A stretch of 64,000 bases of DNA from Gleimia europaea ACS-120-V-Col10b (GCF_000411155.1 NZ_KE150266.1:1364001-1428000), one strand, 5' to 3'; shown: positions 26,085-35,990, counted from the stretch's first letter. Numbers and translations: made by a program. The notes: generated by a model from the sequence alone, not told the origin.

Positions 26085-26364
26085 GGGTTTCCTGAGCGTA
26101 GGGATCTGGGAACGCGTCCATCATACGTGCATATATGATCTGCAAGTTCACGAAGTCTCATAATTGGGTTGAAGCGCCTCGCCGCGCTCCCGGGAGCGCA
26201 TTTGCACGCAAATGTCCTGTTATAAAGCCAATTTCTTAAAAATGACCGAAACGTGAGACCAACTGGGAGTCAAGCATCACGAAAAGATAACGAGCCTTGA
26301 CATCGAGGATCTTTGTCGCTGATCGTTATGTTCACTGAAATCTGCCCAAAAGGAGGGTACCCGC
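26085..26364. other. Divergent promoter region of the ECF operon and putP
   Basis: 280 bases with no gene. TTGACA at 26297-26302 is a good -35 for putP but no -10 at standard spacing is evident. AAAGGAGGG before the putP ATG is a strong ribosome site. On the minus strand TATGAT and CATATAT stretches near 26120-26145 could serve the ECF operon. I see no conserved riboswitch fold. Confidence 0.4.
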
Positions 26365-27855
26365 ATGTCTACTACGACATACCAGGCAATCGCCATGATC
26401 ATCTACCTGGTAGTCATGGTCATGATTGGCCTGCTTGCCTACAACCGAACGAGTGACTTTGACGATTACATGCTCGGCGGTCGCAAGCTTGGCCCAACGG
26501 CCGCGGCTCTATCCGCCGGCGCGTCCGACATGTCCGGCTGGCTCCTCATGGGCCTTCCTGGAGCAATCTACCTAAACGGCCTCATCGAAGGGTGGATCGC
26601 AGTTGGTTTAACCATTGGCGCCTGGCTCAACTGGAAGTTCGTAGCGCCGAGATTGCGCTCCTACTCGCATGTAGCGGCTGACTCCATCACCGTCCCCTCC
26701 TTCCTCGGCCAGCGTCTGCGCGACCGTTCGCACCTTATCCGCATCGTTGCGGGCATCATTATCTTTATCTTCTTCACGTTCTACGTTTCGTCCGGCATGG
26801 TAGCTGGCGGCGCATTCTTCGAAGCGTCGTTCGGCATGAACTACCACCTTGGCCTCGTCATCGTTTCCGCAATCGTTGTGCTCTACACGCTCATCGGTGG
26901 CTTCCTTGCCGTGTCGTGGACGGACGTGGTGCAGGGCCTCATGATGGTTACCGCCCTCGCTCTCGTTCCTCTCGTTGGCATTGTGCACGTGGGCGGTTTT
27001 TCAAACATGGTCAGCGCCATTAACGAGGTAGATCCCACCATCTTCTCCCTTTCCGGTGGTGCCGCTGCGGGGGTGGCCGCGATGGGCATTATTTCTGCGC
27101 TCGCCTGGGGCCTGGGCTATTTCGGCCAGCCCCACATCATCGTGCGCTTCATGGCGCTACGATCCGCGAAGGAATCCGTTGCCGCTCGCCGCATCGGCAT
27201 CGGCTGGATGCTACTCGCGGTGATCGGAGCCGGCATGACCGCCCTCGTAGGCGTAGCCGTTTACAAGCACGACGAGGCGCAGCTCGCCAACCCAGAGTCG
27301 GTATTCATCTCACTCGGCCAGCTCCTCATGCACCCCCTCGTTGCCGGTTTCATGCTGGCCGCTATTCTCGCAGCCATCATGTCTACTATTTCCTCACAGC
27401 TACTGGTCACGTCTTCTGCAGTTGTTGAGGACATTTACCGCGCGTTCACTAGGCGCGACCTGTCGGGTAATGACGGTGTGCTCGCGGGTCGCGTCGTTGT
27501 AGCGGCCGTCGCGGTACTCGCTACCGCCCTCGCGTGGCCCCGCTCGGATACAATCCTCGCCCTCGTCGCATTCGCGTGGGCCGGCTTTGGCGCCTCTTTT
27601 GGCCCCACCGTTATCCTCTCGCTCTACTGGCGCAAGTTCACCTACCAGGGAGCTATTGCCGGCATGATCGCCGGAGCGGTTACGGTTGGTATCTGGGGCA
27701 ACGTGTCCGGTGGCGTTTTCGACCTGTACGAAATCCTGCCCGGATTCCTCCTAAACCTGTTGTTCGCAGTAGTCGTTTCTAACATGACCTACAAGCCGAA
27801 CGAAGATATCGATAAGGAGTTTGACGAGGCCCTTTGGGGAGTCTCGGCAGACTAA
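26365..27855 (+). CDS. putP: Sodium/proline symporter
   Basis: Sodium-coupled proline importer of the solute:sodium symporter family. The 496-residue protein has ~13 membrane helices and the family's N-terminal block: DFDDYMLGGRKLGPTAAALSAGASDMSGWLLMG in overlapping stretches, where the S/D residues build the sodium and proline sites. VSWTDVVQG follows near 190 and GYFGQPHIIVRFMA near 250. It has a strong ribosome site and is followed 200 bp later by putA, so uptake and breakdown of proline are encoded together. Confidence 0.93.
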   Translation: MSTTTYQAIAMIIYLVVMVMIGLLAYNRTSDFDDYMLGGRKLGPTAAALSAGASDMSGWLLMGLPGAIYLNGLIEGWIAVGLTIGAWLNWKFVAPRLRSYSHVAADSITVPSFLGQRLRDRSHLIRIVAGIIIFIFFTFYVSSGMVAGGAFFEASFGMNYHLGLVIVSAIVVLYTLIGGFLAVSWTDVVQGLMMVTALALVPLVGIVHVGGFSNMVSAINEVDPTIFSLSGGAAAGVAAMGIISALAWGLGYFGQPHIIVRFMALRSAKESVAARRIGIGWMLLAVIGAGMTALVGVAVYKHDEAQLANPESVFISLGQLLMHPLVAGFMLAAILAAIMSTISSQLLVTSSAVVEDIYRAFTRRDLSGNDGVLAGRVVVAAVAVLATALAWPRSDTILALVAFAWAGFGASFGPTVILSLYWRKFTYQGAIAGMIAGAVTVGIWGNVSGGVFDLYEILPGFLLNLLFAVVVSNMTYKPNEDIDKEFDEALWGVSAD

Positions 27856-27868
27856 CCCACATGCGTAA

Positions 27869-27897
27869 CGCAGCTCTTGCTAAGTGCAAGGGCTGCG
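27869..27897 (+). terminator. Hairpin between putP and putA
   Basis: 12-bp stem CGCAGCTCTTGC / GCAAGGGCTGCG with one G-T pair and a 5-nt loop. There is no T run. It may attenuate read-through from putP to putA or protect the putP message end. Confidence 0.45.
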
Positions 27898-28055
27898 CTG
27901 GCGTGTACGCCAGGTATCGCCCGCGAAAACGGATAAAAGTATCTGCGCAGAAGATATAAATTGCTTTACCTGTGCACCAGAAGAAATCCCCAATATAGTT
28001 AGAGCAAAGCACTTCGCATAGCCTCGCATGCGGAAGGTCAATCAAAGGAGATCAA

Positions 28056-31000
28056 ATGACCGCGCCGGAAGCAACGGACTTTTCCCAAATCGCAGAACGG
28101 GCCCTCAATCGGGCGCGCAAATGGGCAGACGAATCAACCAAGTGCCCCATTGATCCGGCCGCAAAACTCCTAGCCGACGTCCTCGAAGATGAGGGCGGCC
28201 TTGACTACACCGTCTCATTTGTTGACGGCGTCGTCAGGCCCGAAGACCAGCAGGTAGCGGCAAACCACCTAGCTGAAACCGGCAAGAAGAACCCGGATTT
28301 CCTCCCGTGGTACCTGCGCACCCCCGCCCTCATTGGCGGAACCGTTGGCAAGTTTGTTCCAGAGGTTTCCGTGCCGGCCGCGCGCCGCGTATTCCGCCAG
28401 TTGGTGGGAGACCTCGTTGTCGATGTAACTGACGACAAGCTCGGCCCCGCAATCCAACGCCTCAAGGCAGGCGGCGCCTCGCTGAACGTAAACCTGCTTG
28501 GCGAGGCCGTATTGGGCGACAAGGAAGCCGCGAAACGCCTTGCCGACACCAAACGGTTGCTCGAGCGCGATGACATCGACTACGTTTCACTAAAAGTTTC
28601 AGCCGTCACTGGCCCGCACAACCCGTGGGGTTACGACGACGTGGTAGATCACGCGTTCACCGAACTGCTGCCGTTGTACAAGTACGCGGCGGCACACCCC
28701 GCCCGCAAGTTCATCAACCTGGACATGGAAGAGTACCGCGACCTGCACCTCACCATTGACGTGTTCAAGCGCCTGCTCGACCAACCTGAAATGAAGAACT
28801 ACTCGGCTGGTATCGTGCTCCAGGCGTACCTCCCCGACACGCTCAACGCTATGAAAGACCTGCAAGAATGGGCAGCTAAGCGCGTTGCAAACGGGGGAGC
28901 CCCCATCAAAGTGCGCGTGGTGAAAGGCGCGAACCTCGCAATGGAACGCGTCGATGCCGCGATGCGCGGATGGGAATTGACCACCTGGGAATCTAAACAG
29001 GCCACCGATGCGAACTACCTGCGCATCATCAACTGGGCGATGACTCCGCAGCGCCTAAAAAACGTGAAACTCGGCGTTGCCGGCCACAACCTCTTCACCA
29101 TCGCAGCGGCGTGGGAGCTCGCTCTTGAGCGCGGCGTACAAGACGAAATCGAAATCGAAATGCTCTCGGGCATGGCCACCCAGCAGGCTTCCGCGGTTCG
29201 CGAGGACGTAGGCAACCTCCTGCTGTACGTCCCGGTTGTCAGCCCAGACGAGTACGACGTGGCAATCTCTTACCTGGTGCGCCGGTTGGAGGAAAACTCG
29301 GCGGATGAAAATTTCATGGCTTCGATCTTCGACATCGGTACCGACCCCGGCGCATTCGACAAGGAGAAGAAGCGCTTCCTGGCTGCCGTTGAGCAGATGG
29401 AGCGCGAAGGTGACCGCCGCGTGGGTGCAAACCGTCATCAGGATCGCAGCACGGAAACGGTTGAAGACATTGCGAAGCCTGTGACCACTCCCGCTGGAGG
29501 CTGGACGTTCAAGAACACGCCGGACTCCGACCCGTCGCTACCCGAAAACCTGCAGTGGGCGCGCGAAATCGCAGCCCGTATCAAGGACTCCAAGCTCGGT
29601 AACGAAACCATCGAAGCCGCAGTAATCGACAGCGAAGACGCGCTAAACGACATGCTCGAACGCGCTGTCGAAGGAGGCCGCGAATGGGCGAGGCGCAGCG
29701 CCAGGGAACGCTCCGACCTCCTCCACAAAGTTGGTGTGGAACTGGGTAAGCGCCGGGGTGAACTCATCGAGGTAGTCGCATCCGAACTGGGCAAATCGCT
29801 CCAGCAGGCCGACGTTGAAGTCTCTGAAGCCATCGACTTCGCCCACTACTACGCAGAACGCGCTCTCGACCTCGAAAACCTCCAGGGTGCTAAGTTCGAA
29901 CCGGTAGACGTCACCCTTGTGACCCCGCCGTGGAACTTCCCCATCGCTATCCCCGCGGGCGGCACGCTTGCGGCGCTCGCGGCCGGATCTGCAGCTATCT
30001 TGAAGCCGGCCTCTATTGCGCGTCGCACCGGTGCGGTGTTGGCCGAATGCATCTGGACTGCCGGCGTTCCCGACACCGCGTGCATCCTCGCCTCCGTTGG
30101 CGAACGCCAGCTGGGCCGCGAGCTAGTAACTGACAAGCGCGTTGGCCGCGTAGTTTTGACCGGTGGTGTGGAGACGGCGCAAATGTTCCGCTCTTGGGAT
30201 CCCACCTTGCGAATCATGGCGGAAACTTCGGGCAAGAACGCTATTGTGATCACTCCGTCAGCCGACCTTGACCTTGCTGTGAAGGATGTCATTGACTCCG
30301 CTTTCAGTCACGCAGGTCAGAAGTGTTCGGCAGCTTCGTATGTGATTCTCGTGGGATCAACCGGCTTCTCCAAGCGCGTGCACAATCAGCTGGTCGACGC
30401 CGCGAAGTCTCTGCACATTGGTTGGGGAGACGACCTCTCGGCAGAAATGGGGCCGCTGTCGTCCGAGCCGGGCGAGAAACTCTTCGCCGGCCTCACCACC
30501 CTTGATGAAGGTCAAAAGTGGGTGCTTAAGCCGCGTCGCCTAGACGATACAAACAGACTGTGGAGCCCCGGTGTGCGCGTGGGCGTGGAACCGGGCTCCG
30601 AGTACCACCTGGTTGAATACTTCGGCCCGATCCTTGGCGTCATGCGCGTTGACACGCTGGAAGAGGCCATCGCAGCACAGAACATGGTTGATTTTGGCCT
30701 CACGGCTGGCCTGCACTCGCTGGACCCCGATGAGATCAACTACTGGCTCAACAACGTCGAAGCCGGCAACGTGTATGTAAACCGTGGTATTACTGGCGCA
30801 ATCGTGCAACGTCAGCCGTTTGGTGGCTGGAAGCGCTCCGCAGTGGGGGAAACCACCAAGGCGGGAGGCCCAAACTACCTGTACGGATTTGGCGATATCA
30901 AACCCGTTGCGCCGGTTGTCGAAGGTGAGCGTGATTCCGCCTACCCGCCGGCTGTTGAACACGAAGCTAACGTGAAGGCCCCGCAGCTGCGCGAGCTCCT

Positions 31001-31652
31001 CGAATCTGCAAAGCGCCTGCTGTCACAAGAGGACTACGCGCGCCTTGCGATTGCCGTGGAGTCTGACCAGCACGCGATCGACACCGAGTTTGGCCGTCTT
31101 CATGACCCCTCGCAGGTTGACGTGGAACGCAACATCTTGCGTTATCTGCCCGTGGGCGCGCAGATCCGCGTCGGTAAGGACGCTTCACTTTACGAAGTAT
31201 TCCGCGCGGTCAGCGCAGGTATTGCCCTCGGTGAGATTGTGAAGGTAGATCCAGATGACGAGACCTCGTTCATCCGCGAACTTCCCGCCGGCGCCTACAC
31301 GGGCATGGATTTGACGGTGTCAACGGAAACATTCTTGCCAACCGATCCGTCGATTATGTTGGGCAACCTTGGCGTCGACATCCTCGTGGAGAACAAGCGC
31401 CAGTTTGCCGAACGCATTCAGACGGAGGTGGAAGTGGGCGAGAACCTCGACATTCGTATCCGTATGATTGGCGAAGACGGTGACGATCTGCGCCGCGCGG
31501 TAGACGGATCGATTGATGTTGCCATTTGGGATGGTCCGGTCACCACGTGCGGTCGCGTTGAAATCCTGCCGTTCGTGCGCGAGCAGGCAGTTTCTATCAC
31601 CAACCACAGGTTCGGTAACAAGACTCCGCTCTCAACCCAGGTGCTGGTTTAG
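28056..31652 (+). CDS. putA: Bifunctional proline dehydrogenase / glutamate-semialdehyde dehydrogenase
   Basis: Oxidises proline to glutamate in two steps: a flavin-dependent proline dehydrogenase domain, then an NAD-dependent aldehyde dehydrogenase. The 1198-residue protein has the PRODH barrel in roughly residues 80-470 (for example RVVKGANLAMERVDA and YLRIINWAM). The ALDH domain follows from ~530 to 970, with TPPWNFPIAIPAGG, the general base in MAETSGKNA (~723) and the nucleophile C757 in GQKCSAAS. A C-terminal ~200-residue region of unclear role follows. There is no N-terminal ribbon-helix-helix, so it is not a self-repressing trifunctional PutA. AAAGGAG precedes the ATG. Confidence 0.95.
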   Translation: MTAPEATDFSQIAERALNRARKWADESTKCPIDPAAKLLADVLEDEGGLDYTVSFVDGVVRPEDQQVAANHLAETGKKNPDFLPWYLRTPALIGGTVGKFVPEVSVPAARRVFRQLVGDLVVDVTDDKLGPAIQRLKAGGASLNVNLLGEAVLGDKEAAKRLADTKRLLERDDIDYVSLKVSAVTGPHNPWGYDDVVDHAFTELLPLYKYAAAHPARKFINLDMEEYRDLHLTIDVFKRLLDQPEMKNYSAGIVLQAYLPDTLNAMKDLQEWAAKRVANGGAPIKVRVVKGANLAMERVDAAMRGWELTTWESKQATDANYLRIINWAMTPQRLKNVKLGVAGHNLFTIAAAWELALERGVQDEIEIEMLSGMATQQASAVREDVGNLLLYVPVVSPDEYDVAISYLVRRLEENSADENFMASIFDIGTDPGAFDKEKKRFLAAVEQMEREGDRRVGANRHQDRSTETVEDIAKPVTTPAGGWTFKNTPDSDPSLPENLQWAREIAARIKDSKLGNETIEAAVIDSEDALNDMLERAVEGGREWARRSARERSDLLHKVGVELGKRRGELIEVVASELGKSLQQADVEVSEAIDFAHYYAERALDLENLQGAKFEPVDVTLVTPPWNFPIAIPAGGTLAALAAGSAAILKPASIARRTGAVLAECIWTAGVPDTACILASVGERQLGRELVTDKRVGRVVLTGGVETAQMFRSWDPTLRIMAETSGKNAIVITPSADLDLAVKDVIDSAFSHAGQKCSAASYVILVGSTGFSKRVHNQLVDAAKSLHIGWGDDLSAEMGPLSSEPGEKLFAGLTTLDEGQKWVLKPRRLDDTNRLWSPGVRVGVEPGSEYHLVEYFGPILGVMRVDTLEEAIAAQNMVDFGLTAGLHSLDPDEINYWLNNVEAGNVYVNRGITGAIVQRQPFGGWKRSAVGETTKAGGPNYLYGFGDIKPVAPVVEGERDSAYPPAVEHEANVKAPQLRELLESAKRLLSQEDYARLAIAVESDQHAIDTEFGRLHDPSQVDVERNILRYLPVGAQIRVGKDASLYEVFRAVSAGIALGEIVKVDPDDETSFIRELPAGAYTGMDLTVSTETFLPTDPSIMLGNLGVDILVENKRQFAERIQTEVEVGENLDIRIRMIGEDGDDLRRAVDGSIDVAIWDGPVTTCGRVEILPFVREQAVSITNHRFGNKTPLSTQVLV

Positions 31653-31673
31653 TAGGCGAGCGGTTTAGCTAGA

Positions 31674-31711
31674 AGTTTGGGCGGCCACCTTTTGGGGTAG
31701 CCGCCCAAACT
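31674..31711. terminator. Terminator between convergent putA and the GH13 gene
   Basis: 12-bp perfect stem AGTTTGGGCGGC / GCCGCCCAAACT around a 14-nt loop, between two convergent stop codons. Confidence 0.8.
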
Positions 31712-31735
31712 GTTGGTTTGATTCGAAGCGATTGC

Positions 31736-33424
31736 CTACAGCGTGTACCAAACCGTCGAGTTTGGCGCGGCCTCGTTGTTGCAAGCCTGTGCGGGCGCAA
31801 CCTCGTCAGTAGATAGCAGGATGCGAGCGCCCTCGGGTAGCGCCACGGCCTCGTCAAACGCCGTGACGATGTGTACGTCGGCGCGGCCAGGAAGCCTTGA
31901 CACGTAGTGCAAATGGGCCTCCTGCGCGTCCAGAAGCTCGGCCCGGCCAAACCCTAGATCTTTGCGCAGGCGGTACATTTTCTTGAAGAAATTCAGGGAC
32001 GAGGACGCCTCGGCTTCCTGTACGTCCACGGCAAGTGTGTTCCACTCCTCAGGCTGGGGGAGCCACGTGGATCCGCTAGGAGAGAATCCAAAGCCCGGGG
32101 CGTTCGCTTCCCACGGCAGAGGCACGCGACAGCCGTCACGGCCGGCCTCGCGTCCCTGCGTGCGGTAGAAGGCGGGGTCCTCGCGCAGCTCGTCAGGAAC
32201 AGCCATGTGTTCGGGTAGTGACAGCTCTTCGCCCTGGTAGATGTAGATGGAGCCGGGCAATGCCGCTTGTAGGGCGTGGGTGGCAAGGGCGCGGCGCCGG
32301 CCCAGTACGGGGTCCGGTTGCTCTTCAAATGGGCGGATGCCATTAGGCCCCTTGCCAGTCCTGGATAGACCAAACCGGGAGGCGGCACGCACCACGTCGT
32401 GGTTTGAAAGCACCCAAGTGGTTGGCGCGCCTACGCTGTCCATCTCCTGTAAAGAGCGGGCGATGACCTCGCGGTAAGATTCGGCGTCTACGGGTGAAGT
32501 GAGAAAGTCGAAGTTGAATGCCTGGTTCATCTCGTCCGCACGTACGTAGAGCTTCGCGTCCTCGAGTCTGTTCAGCCAGGCCTCGGCAACCAGTGCCCGG
32601 TCACCCTCGTACTCGTCTAGCACCCGCCGCCATTCGCGGTAAATGTCATGTACGCCAGGCTGATTCCACTGCGGTGGTTCAGGAACATCCTCGGGTAGCA
32701 TGTTTCCACCCGAAACCATGTCCCAGTGGTACTGGTAGTTTGGCAGATCAGGATCTTTCACGAGGCCGTGCGCCACGTCTACGCGAAAGCCGTCTACTCC
32801 CAGATCTAGCCAGAACCGCAGGATACTACAAAACTCTTCGCGCACCTGTGGGTTGTCCCAGTTCAGATCCGGCTGGGAGGAATCGAATAGGTGCAAGTAC
32901 CAAGATTCGTCGTTCTCCCAAGCGGAGCCAGGAGCGTCCGCGCGATCTTTCACGCGCGTCCACGCCTTCCCGCCAAAAATGGAAAGCCAGTCGTTGGGCG
33001 CCTGAGCGGCCTCGCGGAACCAATAGAGGTCGCGTTCTGGCGCGCCTGGCCCTCCCGCCAGGGCATTTTGAAACCACTCGTGTTGGTCCGAGGTGTGGTT
33101 CGGTACGAGGTCTACGATTACGCGAAGCCCGAGGTTGTGGGCACGTGAAATGAGCGCGCGCACATCGCCGAGATTGCCAAACAGCGGGTCGATGGCCTGG
33201 TAATCAGATACGTCGTAGCCGCCATCTTTTTGCGGGGAGGCATAGAACGGGGAAATCCAGATGGCGTCGGCTCCCAGGTTGGCGATGTGATCCAGCCGCG
33301 ACGTGATTCCCGCCAGGTCTCCGATAGGCCCGCTACTGGAGGCAAAAGAACGGGGGTAGATCTGGTATATGACGGCGTCGCGCCACCATTCGTTTGAAGT
33401 ATTTTCCGAGTGAAGAATCTGCAT
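31736..33424 (-). CDS. GH13 alpha-glucosidase
   Basis: Cytoplasmic retaining alpha-glucosidase of glycoside hydrolase family 13, probably acting on maltose, maltooligosaccharides or related alpha-glucosides brought in by the divergent ABC importer. The ~562-residue protein has the four GH13 regions: VDLVPNHTS, the nucleophile in GFRVDVAHG, the acid/base in LVAEAWL, and the third carboxylate in VLSNHD. It starts typically with WWRDAVIYQIYPRSF. The start is placed at the ATG at 33424; a longer frame to 33487 would overlap the lacI-type gene. It follows that regulator by 22 bp in one operon. Confidence 0.93.
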   Translation of the reverse strand: MQILHSENTSNEWWRDAVIYQIYPRSFASSSGPIGDLAGITSRLDHIANLGADAIWISPFYASPQKDGGYDVSDYQAIDPLFGNLGDVRALISRAHNLGLRVIVDLVPNHTSDQHEWFQNALAGGPGAPERDLYWFREAAQAPNDWLSIFGGKAWTRVKDRADAPGSAWENDESWYLHLFDSSQPDLNWDNPQVREEFCSILRFWLDLGVDGFRVDVAHGLVKDPDLPNYQYHWDMVSGGNMLPEDVPEPPQWNQPGVHDIYREWRRVLDEYEGDRALVAEAWLNRLEDAKLYVRADEMNQAFNFDFLTSPVDAESYREVIARSLQEMDSVGAPTTWVLSNHDVVRAASRFGLSRTGKGPNGIRPFEEQPDPVLGRRRALATHALQAALPGSIYIYQGEELSLPEHMAVPDELREDPAFYRTQGREAGRDGCRVPLPWEANAPGFGFSPSGSTWLPQPEEWNTLAVDVQEAEASSSLNFFKKMYRLRKDLGFGRAELLDAQEAHLHYVSRLPGRADVHIVTAFDEAVALPEGARILLSTDEVAPAQACNNEAAPNSTVWYTL

Positions 33425-33446
33425 GAAGTTGCGGGCTTCTATTCGT

Positions 33447-34469
33447 TTACGAGGATGCGGTCTGCTTGGCCGGAGCGGTGGTTTCACGCACCACTAGTTC
33501 GGGTTTGAAGGTTGTGAGCGTCATTTCGTTGGGCGCTTGTTTGATGCGGGAGACGAGGGTGGTTACTGCGGCCTCGCTAATGGCGCGTACGGGTTGGCGA
33601 ACGGTGGTGAGTGCGGGGGAGAGGAACGGCATCATTGCGGAGTCGTCGAAGCCGATGATCGATACGTCCTCGGGAACGCTCATTCCTTGATCCACAATGT
33701 AACGCATGGTTCCCAACGCCATAATGTCGGAGGTGCAAATGATCGCGGTTGCGCCCTGGTCAAGGACGGCCTTAGCCGAGACCTGTCCACCCTCTACGGT
33801 GAAGAGGGTTTCGGAATGGATGGGAGCAGAGTCGGGGAGCATCTGCTTTACACATTCGAGGTAGCGTTCGAACTTGGTTTGTGCCGGGCTGAAGCGTAGC
33901 GGGCCAGAAACGAATCCGATCCGTTTGTGTCCCAGGCCCACCAGATGACGCATGGCTTGGGTGATGGCGTCCGCGTCATCGGTAGAAAAATCGGGCGCAT
34001 CAATCTTGGCGTTGGCGCCATTTATCGTGACAAACGGGACGCGGTTGTCAATCAGGTCTTGGTAGCGCTGCGTGTTGGCGGTGAGGTCGGCGTGCAGACC
34101 GGAAACGAATACGAGGCCGGCAACGCCTTGGCTCATGATGCCTTCCACGAGGGAGTCTTCGGTTGAGCCAGCTGCAAACTGGGTTCCAAATAGCGGGGTG
34201 TAGCCTTGCCGGAGCATCTCGGTGGATAGGTGTTGCACGAACTGCGGGAAGATGGGGTTGGTGAGCTCGGGAACGATAAGTCCGATGAGGCCGCCGGAGC
34301 GGGCGCGAAGCTTTTCTGGGCGTTCATATCCGAGCAGGTCGAGGGCGCGGAGAACCGCTTGGCGAGTGTCTTCGGCAACTTCCGATTTTCCGTTGAGCAC
34401 TCTTGAGACCGTTGCGGTGGATACACCGGCTTGCTGCGCAAGGTCGGATAGGCGCACTCGCTCAGCCAT
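33447..34469 (-). CDS. LacI-family regulator of the alpha-glucoside locus
   Basis: Sugar-responsive repressor. From the ATG at 34469 (preceded by AAAGGAG) the protein has 340 residues: a helix-turn-helix starting RLSDLAQQAGVSTATVSRVLNGK, the hinge helix, then a periplasmic-binding-protein-like sensor domain beginning GLIGLIVPELTNPIF. An upstream start at 34565 would add 32 residues that precede the normal N-terminus and are rejected. Location between the glucosidase and the divergent malEFG genes, with palindromes in the shared upstream region, makes it the likely regulator of both units. The inducer is presumably a maltose-type sugar, by inference. Confidence 0.92.
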   Translation of the reverse strand: MAERVRLSDLAQQAGVSTATVSRVLNGKSEVAEDTRQAVLRALDLLGYERPEKLRARSGGLIGLIVPELTNPIFPQFVQHLSTEMLRQGYTPLFGTQFAAGSTEDSLVEGIMSQGVAGLVFVSGLHADLTANTQRYQDLIDNRVPFVTINGANAKIDAPDFSTDDADAITQAMRHLVGLGHKRIGFVSGPLRFSPAQTKFERYLECVKQMLPDSAPIHSETLFTVEGGQVSAKAVLDQGATAIICTSDIMALGTMRYIVDQGMSVPEDVSIIGFDDSAMMPFLSPALTTVRQPVRAISEAAVTTLVSRIKQAPNEMTLTTFKPELVVRETTAPAKQTASS

Positions 34470-34513
34470 CGCCACTCCTTTGTAGGCTGCTTTTACAGGG
34501 GAATGTGAAAACT

Positions 34514-34533
34514 TTGTGCAAAGCTTTACAGAA
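34514..34533. promoter_or_regulatory. Palindrome, candidate LacI-type operator 1
   Basis: TTGTGCAAAGCTTTACAGAA pairs at 8 of 10 positions around an AAGCTT centre, just upstream of the regulator gene. Size and symmetry suit a LacI-family dimer. Inferred. Confidence 0.45.
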
Positions 34534-34629
34534 CTACCTGAAAGATTACATGAGGTGCGGCACAAATGGGAAAAGATCGACTATTTCCGCCAAAAACAGC
34601 TAGTTTCGAGCGTTCTTTATAAACATCTG

Positions 34630-34643
34630 GTTACGATCGTTAC
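34630..34643. promoter_or_regulatory. Palindrome, candidate LacI-type operator 2
   Basis: GTTACGATCGTTAC is symmetric apart from one base in each arm. It lies ~20 bp upstream of the -35 element of malE. Which of the two palindromes the regulator binds cannot be decided from sequence. Confidence 0.4.
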
Positions 34644-34661
34644 AGAAATCTGTGAAAACTC

Positions 34662-34689
34662 TTGCAAAAACCTGAAAGGTCGTTACAAT
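34662..34689 (+). promoter_or_regulatory. malE promoter
   Basis: TTGCAA (34662-34667) and TACAAT (34684-34689) with a 16-base spacer, giving a leader of about 60 nt before the malE ATG. Confidence 0.6.
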
Positions 34690-34757
34690 CGGAAGTGTCT
34701 AGATCGCTTGTGTGACAATGACGAACACAGTTTAGGTTGAATCTCAAGGAGAAAAGA

Positions 34758-35984
34758 ATGCGAAGGGGCATTGCACTAGCAACAATTGGCGCTCTGTCTG
34801 TTCTTGGGCTTTCCGCATGTGGCGGCGGCTCTGGCACTACAGAGGTAGAAACCGACGGGTCGGCGGCGCAGTCCACTGGTCAGGGCTTAACCGTATGGGT
34901 TGACGCCAACCGCGAGGCCGCGTTCAAGAAGGCCGCAGAAGCATACAAGAATGCTACTGGAAACGATGTTGAGCTCGTTGTTAAAGACAACGACCAGATG
35001 CGTACCGAGTTCTCTACGCAAGTTCCAACCGGTCAGGGCCCGGACATTGCGTTTGGTGCTAACGACTGGATTGGCGAGTTCGTAAACAACGGTCTCGTAG
35101 CTCCCGTTGAGCTTGGCGACAAGGCCGGGGACTTCTCGGAAGGCTCCGTTGCCGCATTCACGTTTGACGGCCAGGTTTACGGCGTGCCGTACGCGGTTGA
35201 AAACCTTGCAATCATTCGCAACGCCGACCTCGTTGATGCAACGCCGGCTACCTTCGACGAAATGATCGAGAAGGGTAAGGCTGCTGGCACCGAGTACCCG
35301 TTCGTGATCCAGGTTGGTGACGAGGGTGACCCGTACACCATGTACCCGTTCCAGTCCTCCTTCACCGGCCCGGTGTTTGAGCAGAAGACTGACGGTTCTT
35401 ACACCTCGAATCTCTCCATTGGCGGCGCGGAGGGTGAAGCCTTCGCGAAGTGGTTGCAGGAAAAGGGCAACGAGGGTGTTATCAGCCCCTCCATTTCCTA
35501 CGACGTTGCTGTGGATGCGTTCAAGAATGGCAAGTCGCCTTACATTCTGGGCGGTCCGTGGATGCTTGCTGATTTTGAGGGCATGAACATTGCGGTTGAT
35601 CCGATTCCGTCCGCTGGTCCCAACAAGGGCGTGCCGTTCCTGGGCGTCCAGGGTGGCTTCATTTCTGCTAAGTCGGAAAACGCTCTGCTTGCTAACGACT
35701 TCCTGGTGAACTACGTAGGCTCGCAGGAAGTTCAAGATGAGCTGTTCGCTATTGGTAACCGCCTCCCGGCTTTGACCGCTTCGGCTGACAAGGCTGCTTC
35801 AGATCCGCTAATGGCTGGATTCAAGGCTGCTTCTGAGGGCGGCTTCCCGATGCCGAACATTCCGGAAATGGGCGCCGTGTGGACCTTCTGGGGCAAGACT
35901 GAAGCTCAGATCCTGAACGGTTCCGATCCGGCTGAGACCTGGAACAAGATGATTTCTGACATCCAGGCCGAGCTGGGCAAGTAG
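34758..35984 (+). CDS. malE: Maltose-type ABC transporter substrate-binding lipoprotein
   Basis: Extracellular sugar-binding protein of a maltose/maltodextrin importer, anchored by lipid. From the ATG at 34758 (AGGAG upstream) the 408-residue protein has a type II signal peptide with lipobox LSAC, C21 being the lipidated residue. It then has the MalE fold: LTVWVDANREAAFKKAAEAY, GPDIAFGANDWIGEF, YGVPYAVENLAIIRN, and the late MPNIPEMGAVWTFWG. A TTG at 34737 is discounted. A strong hairpin follows before malF, which normally leaves more binding protein than permease. Confidence 0.93.
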   Translation: MRRGIALATIGALSVLGLSACGGGSGTTEVETDGSAAQSTGQGLTVWVDANREAAFKKAAEAYKNATGNDVELVVKDNDQMRTEFSTQVPTGQGPDIAFGANDWIGEFVNNGLVAPVELGDKAGDFSEGSVAAFTFDGQVYGVPYAVENLAIIRNADLVDATPATFDEMIEKGKAAGTEYPFVIQVGDEGDPYTMYPFQSSFTGPVFEQKTDGSYTSNLSIGGAEGEAFAKWLQEKGNEGVISPSISYDVAVDAFKNGKSPYILGGPWMLADFEGMNIAVDPIPSAGPNKGVPFLGVQGGFISAKSENALLANDFLVNYVGSQEVQDELFAIGNRLPALTASADKAASDPLMAGFKAASEGGFPMPNIPEMGAVWTFWGKTEAQILNGSDPAETWNKMISDIQAELGK

Positions 35985-35990
35985 TTCACC

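Noticed and set aside
28056-31652. Trifunctional PutA with a DNA-binding domain
   Set aside because: The N-terminus starts directly with the arm and proline dehydrogenase region; no ribbon-helix-helix is present.
32518-33153. 211-codon plus-strand frame
   Set aside because: Lies wholly within the GH13 glucosidase gene on the other strand; arginine- and proline-rich translation typical of a shadow.
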